A stretch of DNA of 64,000 nucleotides from contig JAGTJM010000032.1 in the NCBI GenBank assembly GCA_020747015.1, positions 62,001 to 126,000 on the forward strand, read 5' to 3'. The notes under the pieces are model-generated. The model was not told the origin of the DNA and did no database searches. It saw nothing but the letters and a program-made list of their open reading frames with translations. Made by a program: the position numbers and the translations under genes. This document shows, one piece after another, positions 31,045 to 41,453 of the stretch (position 1 is the first letter of the stretch; the number at the start of each line of letters is the position of its first letter). The DNA is from Pyrenochaeta sp. MPI-SDFR-AT-0127. Its lineage: Eukaryota > Ascomycota > Dothideomycetes > Pleosporales > Cucurbitariaceae.

Positions 31045-31150
31045 TAGGGATGAGTCCCCGCCACCAGTCCTCCTTTCTCAGGGAGTTTGTGTGGAAGATG
31101 CCTGCGATATTGAACTTTGGTTCTGATAGACCGCAAGGTCCACGGCATAC
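31045..31150 (+). ncRNA. structured RNA repeat, copy 3
   Basis: The most compact copy. P1: GGGA 31047-31050 with UCCC 31055-31058 around a UGAG loop. P2: CCAC 31061-31064 with GUGG 31091-31094. P3: CCU 31072-31074 with AGG 31080-31082. P4: AUGCC 31098-31102 with GGCAU 31144-31148. P5: GAAC 31112-31115 with GUUC 31120-31123. P6: GACC 31129-31132, GCAA loop (GNRA) 31133-31136, GGUC 31137-31140. Two strong hairpins precede it: a 7-bp stem at 30969-30990 and a perfect 9-bp stem at 30996-31021. Confidence 0.6.
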
Positions 31151-31498
31151 TTTAACACGCAGACGCAACTTGCTCTCAGATGCCATGATCAGGGGTTTGC
31201 CTCTTTTTCTATACATCTATAACGCGCTCATTGTGGTTGGCTGGTGCAGATGACAAACAGCATCCTCCGGTTGTCACGAAGTGGGCGCGTTCTTGGTGGT
31301 TTCTTCTTGGACATCGTCCTTGGACATACTTTCCTGTCATTGCTTTTTGGAGCTTTGAATCTTGAGGTTTGGAGACTGGAACCAGCTCTCACGCCTTGTC
31401 TTGGCCTACTGTTCGGATTATCCCGTCGCTTGCTCATGCTGGCTTAAGGTAGAGTATATTTCTCTCACCTGGATGGTTCGCGTGAGGAGCCTGTGTGT

Positions 31499-31623
31499 CA
31501 GGGAACGGTTTACCGTAACCCCGCCACCCGTGTCGCCCTTCTCAGGGAGATGATGGTGGAAGACGCCTGCGATATCAGGCTTCTTCTGAAGTCTCTGACA
31601 GACCGTATGGTCCATGGCACACT
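31499..31623 (+). ncRNA. structured RNA repeat, copy 4
   Basis: P1: GGG 31501-31503 with CCC 31519-31521, extended inside by ACGG 31505-31508 with CCGU 31513-31516. P2: CCAC 31524-31527 with GUGG 31556-31559. P3: CCU 31537-31539 with AGG 31544-31546. P4: GCC 31565-31567 with GGC 31616-31618. P5 is a 7-bp stem, 31577-31583 with 31588-31594, around a UUCU loop. P6: GACC 31601-31604, loop GUAU, GGUC 31609-31612. Its P5 sequence is unrelated to other copies but sits at the same place. Confidence 0.6.
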
Positions 31624-31820
31624 GCACGCAGGCACCCTCGGACGCACATCACCCCTTGTCTAGGCCGTTGTGCCCATCGTATTGGCCTTTGGGCTACGCC
31701 TCCTCCCGGGCTCTCCTGTATTTCCAGGTTCACCTATAATTTCCAGGTCCTTCGCCTGTACATGTCTCGTTGGTCTATAGACCCGCGGGTATCGCCGATC
31801 GCACCGAAGATTCTGTCTCG

Positions 31821-31962
31821 CAGGGAACCTCTGTGTACCCCGTCACCAGTGGCGTTCTTTTCAGAAAGCCGAGCGTGAAAGATGCCAACAGATATAGAGC
31901 CTATCCTTTGCTTTCGAGTATCGGCTTAAGACTCAGACAGGCCGCAAGGCCCATGGCGCACA
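31821..31962 (+). ncRNA. structured RNA repeat, copy 5
   Basis: P1: GGG 31823-31825 with CCC 31838-31840. P2: UCAC 31843-31846 with GUGA 31875-31878, a double compensatory change from CCAC/GUGG. P3: UUCU 31855-31858 with AGAA 31863-31866, compensating relative to CCU/AGG in other copies. P4: GCC 31884-31886 with GGC 31955-31957. P5: GAGCC 31897-31901 with GGCUU 31923-31927. P6: GGCC 31940-31943, GCAA loop 31944-31947, GGCC 31948-31951. Confidence 0.6.
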
Positions 31963-32430
31963 TGCAGACAAATACCCGAACCCAGTCACCTTTGAGCTAT
32001 CCTTGACGAATGGCCGTTTAGCGCAGTCCGTATTTTCTTTTGCGATGATTCCTCCTTTCCCCCTCCATTCCGAAGCGTCCTGCGCGCCTTGCTTTACTCC
32101 TCGTACCGCGCCATCGCCGATGCCTAAGTCCCGTCCCAAAAACAGCGGGACAGCTGCTGAGAAGCTTGTCTGGAGAACATTGGATCGCAGCATTTGGAGC
32201 TGGTCGGTCGCAAGAGACGGAAGGGCGGTAGAAGTCGGACCCTTGCGCCTCCACGTGGTGCCGCCTGGATAGTCGACTGTCTCTGAAATCGAGATAGGAG
32301 ACGAACTAGATGCTTGGGACGCAATGAACAGGTAAGTTTTACTTCCTTGTGGATATGAGACAAGATTGAGATGCCCCGATCTATCTTGGTAGTAATAGTC
32401 CGTTGAATTATTGCATGTCGTGGTGGGCAT
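31933..32430 (-). CDS. doubtful hypothetical frame
   Basis: A frame of about 165 codons from an ATG at 32430. The N-terminal part has a Tyr-rich segment (DYYYQDRSGHLNLVSY) that looks protein-like. Composition is mixed, no family is recognised, there is no signal peptide, and its 3' end runs into RNA copy 5. It may be a gene fragment or chance. Confidence 0.2.
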   Translation of the reverse strand: MPTTTCNNSTDYYYQDRSGHLNLVSYPQGSKTYLFIASQASSSSPISISETVDYPGGTTWRRKGPTSTALPSLATDQLQMLRSNVLQTSFSAAVPLFLGRDLGIGDGAVRGVKQGAQDASEWRGKGGIIAKENTDCAKRPFVKDSSKVTGFGYLSACAPWALRPV

Positions 32431-32875
32431 AGTTGAGGTATAGTTCGGTGGTCGAGTCGCATATACCGTCAAGTAAGAGCGGGTACATTCAATAAAAGCC
32501 AATTGTTAAGAAACCATTCATGTCTAGAGAAACCTTGCTTTGATCAGTTTGAGTTGTTTGTGTATACGTTGCGGGTGACTAGTTCTCGCCCGTTAAACTA
32601 TAATGAAGCTTATTCAGATGAGATACCAAAGAGTTCCGCTAGTGTATCTTTAATATCATGCTGCTTCCATTGTTATCCAGTAAACAGTTTAAGGTGTGAC
32701 TTCCCTCGTGGTGCAAGAAGGTCGATCCACATCGCCTTCACTTTCCGACTTCACCTTCACAACATGTGCCTGTATCTACTTTGAAACTCTGCACGAACCT
32801 CAGATAATCGGCATGACGTTCGAGCCGGTCGTCTGGGCACCATTCCTCTGGCCTCAATACCACTTCCGCTCCACC
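32431..32875. other. intergenic, promoter of the Gln-rich protein gene
   Basis: No gene recognised. An ATG at 32813 is in frame with the next gene and would add 21 residues. Confidence 0.4.
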
Positions 32876-34604
32876 ATGGCCAACAACATACGTCGGCCAG
32901 ATGAGATCGGGCAGCTAGCGCAACAACAGTCAGTCCAGACTCAACTACACCAACAATTACAACAACAGTATGGCTGGTACAGTCAACAGCACCAAAGTCT
33001 GCCATATCACCCCGAGATGCAGCACCTTCATAGCTATACCCAGCAGCCTGTCGACGGCTTCCAACAAAGCAGTGGGTTCCAGCACGGCAACGGCACATGG
33101 CCACAGTATGGTGGTGTTTCATCGCATGGCTTTAATGCTGAATATGGCTGTGATAATGGAACACAGTATGGCAACATGTCTAAGTTTGCATTTCGGTAGC
33201 TGACACGGACAGATCATTTCATCCGCCAGCCTCATACAACCCGGCCGCTCCCACTTTGCAGCTGACAAACTGTTATCCGGTGCATGGTTATGGGTATACA
33301 GCTCAAAATCATCAGCCTCCCACGACCTGCCAAAATTCAGGCGGTACAGCATACCACTCGCGGCCTTCGCAGCAGCAACACGAACACGCCGAGTCCTTCT
33401 GGGGACCGAGACCTCAGAATCAGCCAGGCTTTACCCAGCAATATGTCTCTAACTACTATACCTCCGCAAATACAGCTATTGACCATACAAGTAACATGAT
33501 GTCATCTATGGTTAGCCATCAATGTGTGCCGCCTCATCAGGGAAATACCTATTGCCCTACATACAAGGCCAATCACAGTTCCTTTTTAGCAAATTGTCAA
33601 CCTTTAATAATGAATCAACTAGGCGAAAAGTACAACCAGAACCAGGACTTGAGAGAAAGCACGAAGTCGTTCTCTACGTCCTTACAACATTTAGCACGCT
33701 GCCACGAGCAGTATCCGAAGCTGCCAACCGAGTCCGATGCAGATGCGGTCACAAGGAGCTTCGTTTGCCCCATACATCGTTATCATACAATTGAACAACC
33801 CACGGTTGCTAAAAAGGCCGTTCTGACTCATCGAAAGACATCGAGTATGGAAAAGTCGAACCGCAAATGTCATGAAAAGCTTGCCGAACAAGGTGCACTA
33901 CTTCAGAAGAGAATGGAAACTGAGAATCGGGCATATGATGGTCATCCAGGCCATGAGGCAGAGACCAAAGTGGTGAAGAGGCTATCTGAAGATGGCCAAC
34001 AGGATGTGATAAATGGCATGCACAGTCATATCTGTCGAGACCATAGTGTGACCTCTCGCACGCTGCTTAGACAGCTTGATCGACCAGTACAAGAGTCATT
34101 ACAGCAGCTCCATAAGCGAATCGGAGACTGGACAGATCAAATGTAGGTTCAAATGTTCTTTTCGAGGTACTCTATATCTGATAATTAAACAGAACTAACG
34201 CCAATACCTCAACGGGTCATCATCGATGGGAAACTGAAACATCCATGCTTGCGCCTCCACCAAAGCGAGTAAAAAAAGAACCAATGTCGTCACCCGCATC
34301 CACGCCCGTCAACTTGAAGGCTCCATTGCCAACAGCACATATTTCTGGCATAGTTTCTAATGGCTGGAGAGACTTCGATGCATACATTCGCCAGGATGAC
34401 AAAGATTTGGTCGTAAAGTCACATCTAGATCATGATCGCGATAAAATGTTTCGACCTGAAATCAGAGAAACTTACAAGGGCCGAGACGGGGAAACAGAGA
34501 CCGCTTTACACTCTGCAACTGTCATTCCTGCTGCAGTCAAGACTGAGGACTTATCAGATGAAGGAGATGAGGGTGGCGTTCGCATCGAGTCTGAGAGATG
34601 CTAG
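32876..34604 (+). CDS. Gln-rich protein with nuclear-type basic motif, unknown
   Basis: Three exons: 32876-33165, 33213-34142 and 34193-34604. Introns are 47 nt (GTATGG donor, GCTGAC branch) and 50 nt. The product is 543 residues. The ATG at 32876 sits in ACCATGG, a strong context, and is preferred to the in-frame ATG at 32813. The first ~100 residues are rich in Gln, His, Tyr and Gly with runs of Gln, a prion-like or activation-domain-like composition. The middle has many Gln/Asn/His and a Lys/Glu-rich helical part with possible coiled-coil character. The C-terminus has PPKRVKKEP (a nuclear signal and SUMO-type site) and a second VKTED site. No folded domain or family is recognised; a role in transcription or RNA control is only suggested by composition. 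Confidence 0.75.
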
Positions 34605-35349
34605 GTGGTGGTTGACGACGTCTGAACGTGTCGACGCTACAATGTTTGCGGTATGGAAATTCAAAGAATAATATAATGATCCAGATGATACACAAACCGA
34701 TTCATTTATTTATTTATTTTGGAACGCGGCGGAAATGTTAGTTGTGTTCTTGTCAACAACAAGATGCTTGCCTTCATGGACAAACTTTGACGGTTTTGCA
34801 TTTTCGCCTTTGGAAATGGCTCCACGGTATCAGCACTTATGATTTATCTTTACGCCAACTACTTCATATCCCTATTGACCCTTAAGTGCAAGAGGATGGG
34901 TATGGGATACCCTTGCGAAGGCTGGTGAGCCTATTGAGCGATGTGGTAAACTTGCACCATGCGTCGCTTAGTGGGCGTGATTAGGGACATCCATAATAGA
35001 GCTAATCGATAGCTCTAGGCACAGAACTGCCAAATCAAGCATGTTTAATACGACCGGGTTCCACCGACTGGTCGATGATGAGTGCGTGACCGCATATCAA
35101 CAGCTATCGCTGTCATCATGCTGAAATCTCAGTACAGCGCCTGTTTAAAAACATGTCCATAATATCTGTCGAGAAAGGCTCCGAACATGTAGCCTAAGGA
35201 AGGGAAAAGAGGGTTATTCGGGGATGTGATTGTTGCACGGTTTGCTTGCTAAGATTCGAGATCTTGACCAGACGTGGCAAGGCACTAACAAGAGATGTAC
35301 TAGTGCATTCTTTCCATATCTCTGCTTCAATTCCTCGTATGTCCTTTCA
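34605..35349. other. 3' intergenic between converging genes
   Basis: AT-rich with an ATTT repeat near 34705-34720. No gene seen. Confidence 0.5.
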
Positions 35350-36175
35350 CTACGCTTTGATAGCATTGGCCACAGGTTGATACCAAATCTCAGCCAGCTT
35401 CTTGTTGCCAGCATCATTTGGATGCACGCCGTCACCCGTCATAGTCGCCGTACTGAACCCTGTCCACGCATCCACAACCTTGATAGGACTAGTTGAAGAG
35501 TTCTTTGAAGCCGCCCACGACTCAATTGCAGTATTGAGAGCAACAACGCGCTGGCCACACTCACCACAGCCCGAGGGATTCATGGGGATGATCTTTGCAA
35601 CAAGAATCTTCATGGTGGACTTTGACGCTCGCATCTGGTCTACTAGCTTGCTGAATGCTGTGGTGATCTCAGCTGGAGAGCGGTTGCTCCACACATCGTT
35701 TGTGCCGAGATGCATCAGGACGAGGTCAGGCTTGGTGGAAGAGAGCCATCCAGGTAGGAGGTTCTGGGATGCGATGTTCACAGCAAGAAACCCGCCCTAC
35801 AGAGCGTCACTGTTCAGTATATTGCTGCATTTTCTATGAGGGCTTCATGTCTGGTGGCACTCACGTGTCCTTCATTCTCGCCGTCATAGTCGAAACCACA
35901 GCCCTGTCCGGCCAATGTACCCACAAAATCTGTGTTCTTGATGCCTGCTTGCTGGAGTTTCTGCCAGAGATATGCTCGCCAACACCCCTTGCTCTCGATT
36001 AGATGTGGAATCTAGGTGGCCCATGTGAATGGCTTACCGGGCTGCCAGTAATGGAGTCGCCAAGAGCCATAATCCTGACTGTAGACTGGCGTTCGGCCAG
36101 TTCTGCTGGAGCTGCTTTCACAACCGCTGTCAGTGACAGTGCGGCCAGGATGGCCGATCCAAAGGTAAAATGCAT
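35350..36175 (-). CDS. secreted SGNH/GDSL esterase, CE3 acetylxylan-esterase type
   Basis: Secreted serine esterase likely removing acetyl groups from xylan. Exons: 36175-36038, 35987-35865 and 35796-35350; introns 50 and 68 nt; 235 residues. Residues 1-22 form a signal peptide ending VKAAPA. The catalytic block I motif is GDSITGSPGCWRAYLW with the nucleophile Ser. Block III is HLGTNDVW, with Asn in the oxyanion hole, and block V is DGVHPND with the catalytic Asp and His. The order FVGTLAGQGCGFDYDGENEGHGG between blocks I and III is usual for carbohydrate esterase family 3. No carbohydrate-binding module is attached. A TATA-like box lies 80 bp upstream of the start. Confidence 0.9.
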
Positions 36176-36254
36176 ATTCTAGGTAGTATTCAAAGTGCTC
36201 GGTGAAATTCGTCCTAGATGGGCTTCTGTTTAGAGAACGGGTCGTCGGACTGTA

Positions 36255-36261
36255 TTTTATA
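36255..36261 (-). promoter_or_regulatory. TATA box of the CE3 esterase gene
   Basis: TATAAAA on the minus strand about 80 bp upstream of the ATG at 36175. Confidence 0.5.
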
Positions 36262-39200
36262 CGTGCGTGGCAATACCAAGGCGAGTGCTCCCTGGCAATC
36301 GACTGTCCCTGGGTGGAGTAAACACATATTGCATTGAAGTGCGATTATATGAAGTCAGTTCAGACCCGGTACGCGTTGAGCTCTGAAACACATTGTTCGC
36401 TCGAATTGAGCCACTCTTGAACATGTTTCGGCACATTAAAGTTATTCCGTTACGCAGGGCAAAGGCTCATTGGTTGAAACACCGAAATGCCACCTCGAAC
36501 CCTAGGACTACCCCGCGACAACTGCAATTTGTTGTTTTACAACTAGTCGGCCGCTAACCTTCGTTGGCGATGCGGCTCCATCGGCGGAGTGGAAACGGAT
36601 AGAGTCTTATAGATGTCCACCACTCAGCGCGCTCATGCGACTAGGTAATTCGCGTGGCGTCCACGTGAGCACGGCGATTAACATATACACTCGTGCTGGC
36701 TGTAATGAAACTTTGGGGGATCTTGGACTCGTTGTTCACGGTTGGCTCGGCTCCGTTCCCGAAATGGATTGAACAAAGGCCACCAGGGCCAGGCGGTCCG
36801 GACTAAATTGAGGCTAGCTCCATAGATACACACACCAGTTGCGAAGAGATATCGAGAAGATATAAGCATATTGGCGCTCATTCTTTGCGGTAGTATTTGA
36901 CAAAATCATGGTATTTATACACTGCACTGCCAAGGTTTGTTCAGATGTTCTATAGGTTACGCATCTCCCTGAGTAAAGAGCAGAATCAATCCCCCATCCG
37001 CTCATTCATAGGCCAGGCTCGAGATTCACAATTGAGAGCCAGATCAAACGACTGTGCAAAAATGAATGGTGAAAGACGCAATGTAGAATTCACATTTAGC
37101 AATATACGTATCCAGAGATCCAATGAACTAGCTTAGTCAAACAGTGAAGAAAAGGGAAATACTAAGCAACGGAGAAGGAAGTTGGAAAGAGCTTGTTTGC
37201 GGTGACCACGGCATCTGGCAGCACAACGCTGGACTATTGAAAAGCCCAGAATAGTATCTACGCCGAGACTGTTGAATGATAATCTACCCGAAACGGCCCG
37301 CATACCGAGCCAATGTTTAAGCACAGGATAGCACCTAGCGTTCTTGGTCACCAGTATCAGCTTCTCGCGTTACGATGGCCTCATTACCACTTCTCAAATG
37401 TTTTCCTATAAATGTTCCTTCACCTCCAATTGACAAGCGTACTTTCCATAGAGGTCCGGAAAAAACCCCCAAGCGCACAGTAAATACTTATGTTGAGCCA
37501 ATATATAGATTGATTTGCCCGCTATCACAAAAGAATTTGCACAAACATACCACGGAAAACAAGACTGTGCGCCCCATAGACGCTGTGCTAGATCGAGGCT
37601 TGGATGCCGGCGTGGAGAAAATCATACTCAGGTAGTGTTATTGCCAGACATATCTTCCAACCTCTCTGTTGCTCAAATACGAAGAAGCCAATTCAGAAGC
37701 ACTATCGGCATGTATCCATATCACACGAGCGAAGCTGTCGAGGGCGGAACTGCTTATCTTGAAAATTTCAAAGCGCCACTGCAGAGACTATGAAAGCAGA
37801 GCCCGAGATCAAAGGCGCTTTTGGGGGATTAGGACCGGACAGCGACTACCTAGACCATGCTTCAAGGACGATTAGATATACACATTCAAGCGACAACTTG
37901 ACACGATAACTATCCCAATCTGGCAAATACCGCTGTTCCTATACTGCGAAACGGCGATTGACGACTTCATTGCCATTCTCACTCCGTATCAGGATCGTCT
38001 TTCGCTACGATCTGATTTCATGCACTCGTTCGTCGGCACCACGGAGTAAATGCAACAATGAACCTCCCTCGCTCTCGACATCAAGCTTCAGGTTCCATGA
38101 ATGTGCAGGGCTCCAAATGGTCTAAGATATTCTGTTACAGAAACTCCTAACCAAGACAGATGCACTGTGGGGCGAGATTCAGGTGTCAAGCAAGCCTTCC
38201 ACGATGTATTTGAGGAAGGCGACAAAGTTGACGTGGGATCGAAAAGGAAGGACAAGTAGGATATATATAGGGATGCATGATCTAAGACAGGATTGAGAGC
38301 TGCATTCTCGAGAAAGTGGTGCTTGTGGTTGCAGAATTGAAGCGAGTGAGCGTTGGTAAGGTTGGCCGAGTTTGCGTGGCGGAACAGCACCAGCATGATT
38401 TTTCACAACAGGCAATGGATAACGTATTAGGTAATTATATATGCTCGAAGCACGGGTAGACTAAGCGAGGTTCTCCCGACGCATGTGCTGGAAGGCAAAG
38501 GCTCGCGTTCTCATCGCCGGCGCCAGAATTATCATCAACTGCTGGCACACTTCGGGGCCTATGTTGCTCTCCATCCATCGAATTATCAACCAGCCTTTTC
38601 GTATCTACACTCTTCCCAGACGACCATCAGATCTGATAAATGCCCATCCCGTGCATGGCTCACGCTCGTTGCGATGCCAGTTCACCGATAACTATGCGAT
38701 TCCGCTGCCCCTAGCCGCGCTAGCGACAGAAAACGCGATAGGCACAAGCATCCCCCAGAGCCCCGACCGCGGACCTGGATCCTTCCGCGTAGGAATACGG
38801 TAAAAGCTTGTTGCAGCATTATTAAGAGTCCCCTACCAGACCACACGAGGACCATGACCATCTACATGATTAATTCTGCCAACATTGGTCATCACCAATA
38901 TCAGCTCTGCATGGAAGCTCGATAGCAATTAGTGGGCACGGCTATCATCGAAGAAGAGGAAAAGAAGAGAAACGAGGTCTTGAGCGCGGCTTTGGGGACC
39001 CCGGAAGCGAACCGGGATGCAAACTACCCTCATTCTAGTTCGAGTTCAGGCCTTCAACAGCACTGTACTGCGCCCCGTTCGGGTTAGTTCTCGGCCTATA
39101 TCGCGCATTATAGATTGTATTTCCCTAGGCCGGGAATAATTCTGAACGGTGAGGAGCTATAATTATGTGTACTCGGGTCTTTGGTGGTATGGTTTATACT

Positions 39201-39657
39201 TTTTTGAAGTATTGTTCAATCTTCGCGATAGACCTTTCTCGGTTCGTTCAGGCGCAGGAAAACCGGAATGGTATGTACTGCACTCTCTAACAAGTAAATA
39301 ATTTAGGCTCGCCAATTCTGTGCGAGAATGCATCGTCATTCATACATGTCTCTTTAGTGAAGAAAATGGAAGACCCGTTGACATGGACAGTTCTTATTGA
39401 ACTTCACCGTTCAGACTCGGTGAGATCGTGCGTCTGCACGGAGGATTGGACTTCATCAATGGAAAAACCATGTAAATACGGGACGGCGCTTTTATTACCT
39501 CCAGGACCTGCGTTCAGCACGCTTTTCTACCTACTAGATGCAGGTTTAGAGTAGCAGAGCGGAGTTACCATCCCAGAGTTACTATCCCAGATGAAGCTCA
39601 CCTCCCGAGTCTTTTACGGCCTCACATGTCTGTACCGGGCCATGAGGGAACATCATG
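36262..39657. other. 3.4 kb gene-poor region
   Basis: Only short frames (under about 105 codons), most without ATG starts and none with a signal peptide or domain. I see no terminal repeats, transposase or reverse-transcriptase motifs. It could be old decayed repeat DNA, but nothing shows this directly. Confidence 0.45.
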
Positions 39658-39664
39658 TATAAAG
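39658..39664 (+). promoter_or_regulatory. TATA box of the second Cys-rich secreted protein gene
   Basis: TATAAAG 92 bp upstream of the ATG at 39756, followed by a pyrimidine/AC-rich leader typical of highly expressed fungal secreted-protein genes. Confidence 0.5.
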
Positions 39665-39755
39665 CGCAGTCCATACTCCTCATTTTCTTAGAACCACAAC
39701 CACGCTCAAGTCCTCTCCTTTCCTCTTGCATTCCAATCCATCTCTCAAATATACA

Positions 39756-40464
39756 ATGCGCTTCTCCAACCTCGCCAGCCTCCTCGCCCTCGCGGCATCA
39801 GCCCAAGCCTGGGTGATCCCTGAGGGATCCACCGACGGCTCATACAGCGTCACCATCAATGAGAATGGCGTAGAAACTCACACCAAGCTCGCCGAATCCG
39901 ACGCCGAGATATTGTACCTCAATGAGAGCGATCTTTCTAGCGATGCGCTCCAACGACGTGGCAGAGACCAAGTCTGGTGCGGGTGCGGGTTCAATATGAA
40001 CCCTGGAAACTGCGATGCGGCGGTTGCTGATCTTAAGAATCAGCTGAGTAAGTAGTGTTGCAATTTATTTTACTCCTGTTATACTTTTCCAGACTAAATA
40101 TGTTGCTAACAAGTACTTTTCTGCGTTGCAGGCAACTTGATTCCCTCAGGGACGGCTTTCTACTCCATCCGTGGTGATGTTGTAGCATTCGCATGCAACC
40201 GCGGTTCTTCGAATTGGATAATGAACGGCAACGCTTACGGAGAGCAATTGGTGCACATTACGAATTTGTGTGGACGGTACATTGCAGGGTCGAGGCAGGC
40301 GGGCGAAGATAATAGGGCCCTTATTGTGGGATACATGTAAGTTTTGCCTGTTGTGTGAAAGAGATGCGAATTGTGGAACTGACTGTGTGTGTGATTGTAG
40401 GCGTTACAGTAATGGTGCCGACTTCTGCGGTGCGTCGACAAGCTCGCCTGCCAATCACTGTTAG
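39756..40464 (+). CDS. secreted cysteine-containing protein, effector-like
   Basis: Three exons: 39756-40047, 40132-40336 and 40401-40464; introns 84 and 64 nt with clean GTAAGT donors. The product is 186 residues. Residues 1-18 are a classical signal peptide (LASLLALAASAQA). A pro-region of about 50 residues follows and ends in Arg-Arg (LQRRG), a Kex2-type processing site. The predicted mature part of about 115 residues has seven cysteines: a CGC near its start, four internal ones and one at the very C-terminus. Gly and Asn are frequent. The leader/pro-peptide/Cys-rich layout is common for fungal secreted proteins, including antimicrobial and host-interaction proteins, but I cannot assign a family. 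A TATA box and pyrimidine-rich leader support an active gene. Codon choice is C/G-ending in exon 1. Confidence 0.8.
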
Positions 40465-41453
40465 ACGAACCATGTTAGTGGAAAGGGTTGGCAAAAGTGA
40501 TAACATGGATATCGGCCGCATGTTGAGGCTGATTTGGATGTAGTTCCGAGAACCTCTGCAAAGTTGATTTGTTGTAATCTGTCGTTACATATTTGAAGTT
40601 GAGACAATATGTATGTCCTCTCAGAGGCATCTCTCCATCGTTCGAGCAATGCTGCCGTGACCCTGGCTGTCATAGTAAAGTGAGATTAGAAGAAGAGCCT
40701 CGAATTAAAAAAAAGGCCTAGGCCGAATCGCTGCGCTCCGCATAGCGATGCTGACTTGCTCGCTCAAACTCGTGGGAAATTCCTTTCCAGTTTGTTATAA
40801 GGGCTTGGATGTTGCCTCATGGGTAATGTCGTAAATTAAAGTACTATCCTCGACCATGGCTGAATACATTATGAGTGCCTTTCCATTTGAACCATAGAGT
40901 CACTAATCACATACTGTGGTCAACCGAGATGATGCTGCGGCAGGAGTTACAAGATAGTAAATATCCTGTCATTACTCTACTTCTGCCTTTCCTCGACCGC
41001 CTATTTGGCGTCTCAGTAAGTTGAAAGTTGCTTTATTGGCTACCTAGGCAGAACTGGGTTTTGGTTGCCATCTACATGATTCATCTTCTGTCTGTGAAGT
41101 ACGAAGTCCTAATATTCTTGCTGGCCCGATAAAAAAGAGCCATACTGTTCATATTGATGGAAGAGCTGGACTCTTCCTAGGTAATACTTTAGTCGTCGAG
41201 TCTGAACAAACTTTTGGCCCAATACATGAATCATTCGAACACCGTCACTTATTCCACGTCTAAAATGGACATTCTAGGCGAGGTGTAGAAGACTGTGGTT
41301 AGTACTTCCACTTCATCGAGGGATTCTTTTCGCGCCAACTTCCGAGACAGAACTATTCATACGGATTCCTCATGCCAGCTCTGACCATCTTCCTGACTAA
41401 AGGCAGTCCGCATTGTTGTGTTATATTAATCACTAGTGAACGCTCGTTTTCAT
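40465..41453. other. gene-free stretch
   Basis: No gene. A possible small hairpin at about 40727-40749 (ATCGCT paired with AGCGAT) has no support from repeats or homologous copies. Confidence 0.45.

Larger units (their letters stand above)
30306..31962 (+). repeat. direct-repeat array of five structured RNA copies
   Basis: Five same-orientation copies start at 30306, 30597, 31045, 31499 and 31821, spaced 291, 448, 454 and 322 bp. Shared primary sequence is short: CAGGGAAC, CCCCGCCACCAGTG, TTTCAGG, GTGGAAGATGCC, GATATTGAG, CTCTGACA and CATGGCAC. Spacers are not alike. No shared protein frame exists on either strand. The pattern fits an old cluster of duplicated RNA genes or one transcript with repeated domains. 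Confidence 0.65.

Noticed and set aside
30223..31627. Protein frames on the minus strand through the RNA copies
   Set aside because: The frames differ between copies and share no amino-acid pattern beyond chance, unlike the conserved base pairing.
31821..31962. Resemblance of CAGGGAAC to part of the Varkud satellite ribozyme
   Set aside because: Only an 8-base match; the helix order, substrate loop and catalytic internal loop of that ribozyme are not present.
30306..31962. H/ACA or C/D box snoRNA cluster
   Set aside because: No consistent C (RUGAUGA) and D boxes, and hairpin sizes and the conserved core do not fit the H/ACA hairpin-hinge-hairpin-tail pattern. Not excluded for single copies but not supported.
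40727..40749. Small hairpin ATCGCT/AGCGAT
   Set aside because: Single occurrence with no conserved partner or context.
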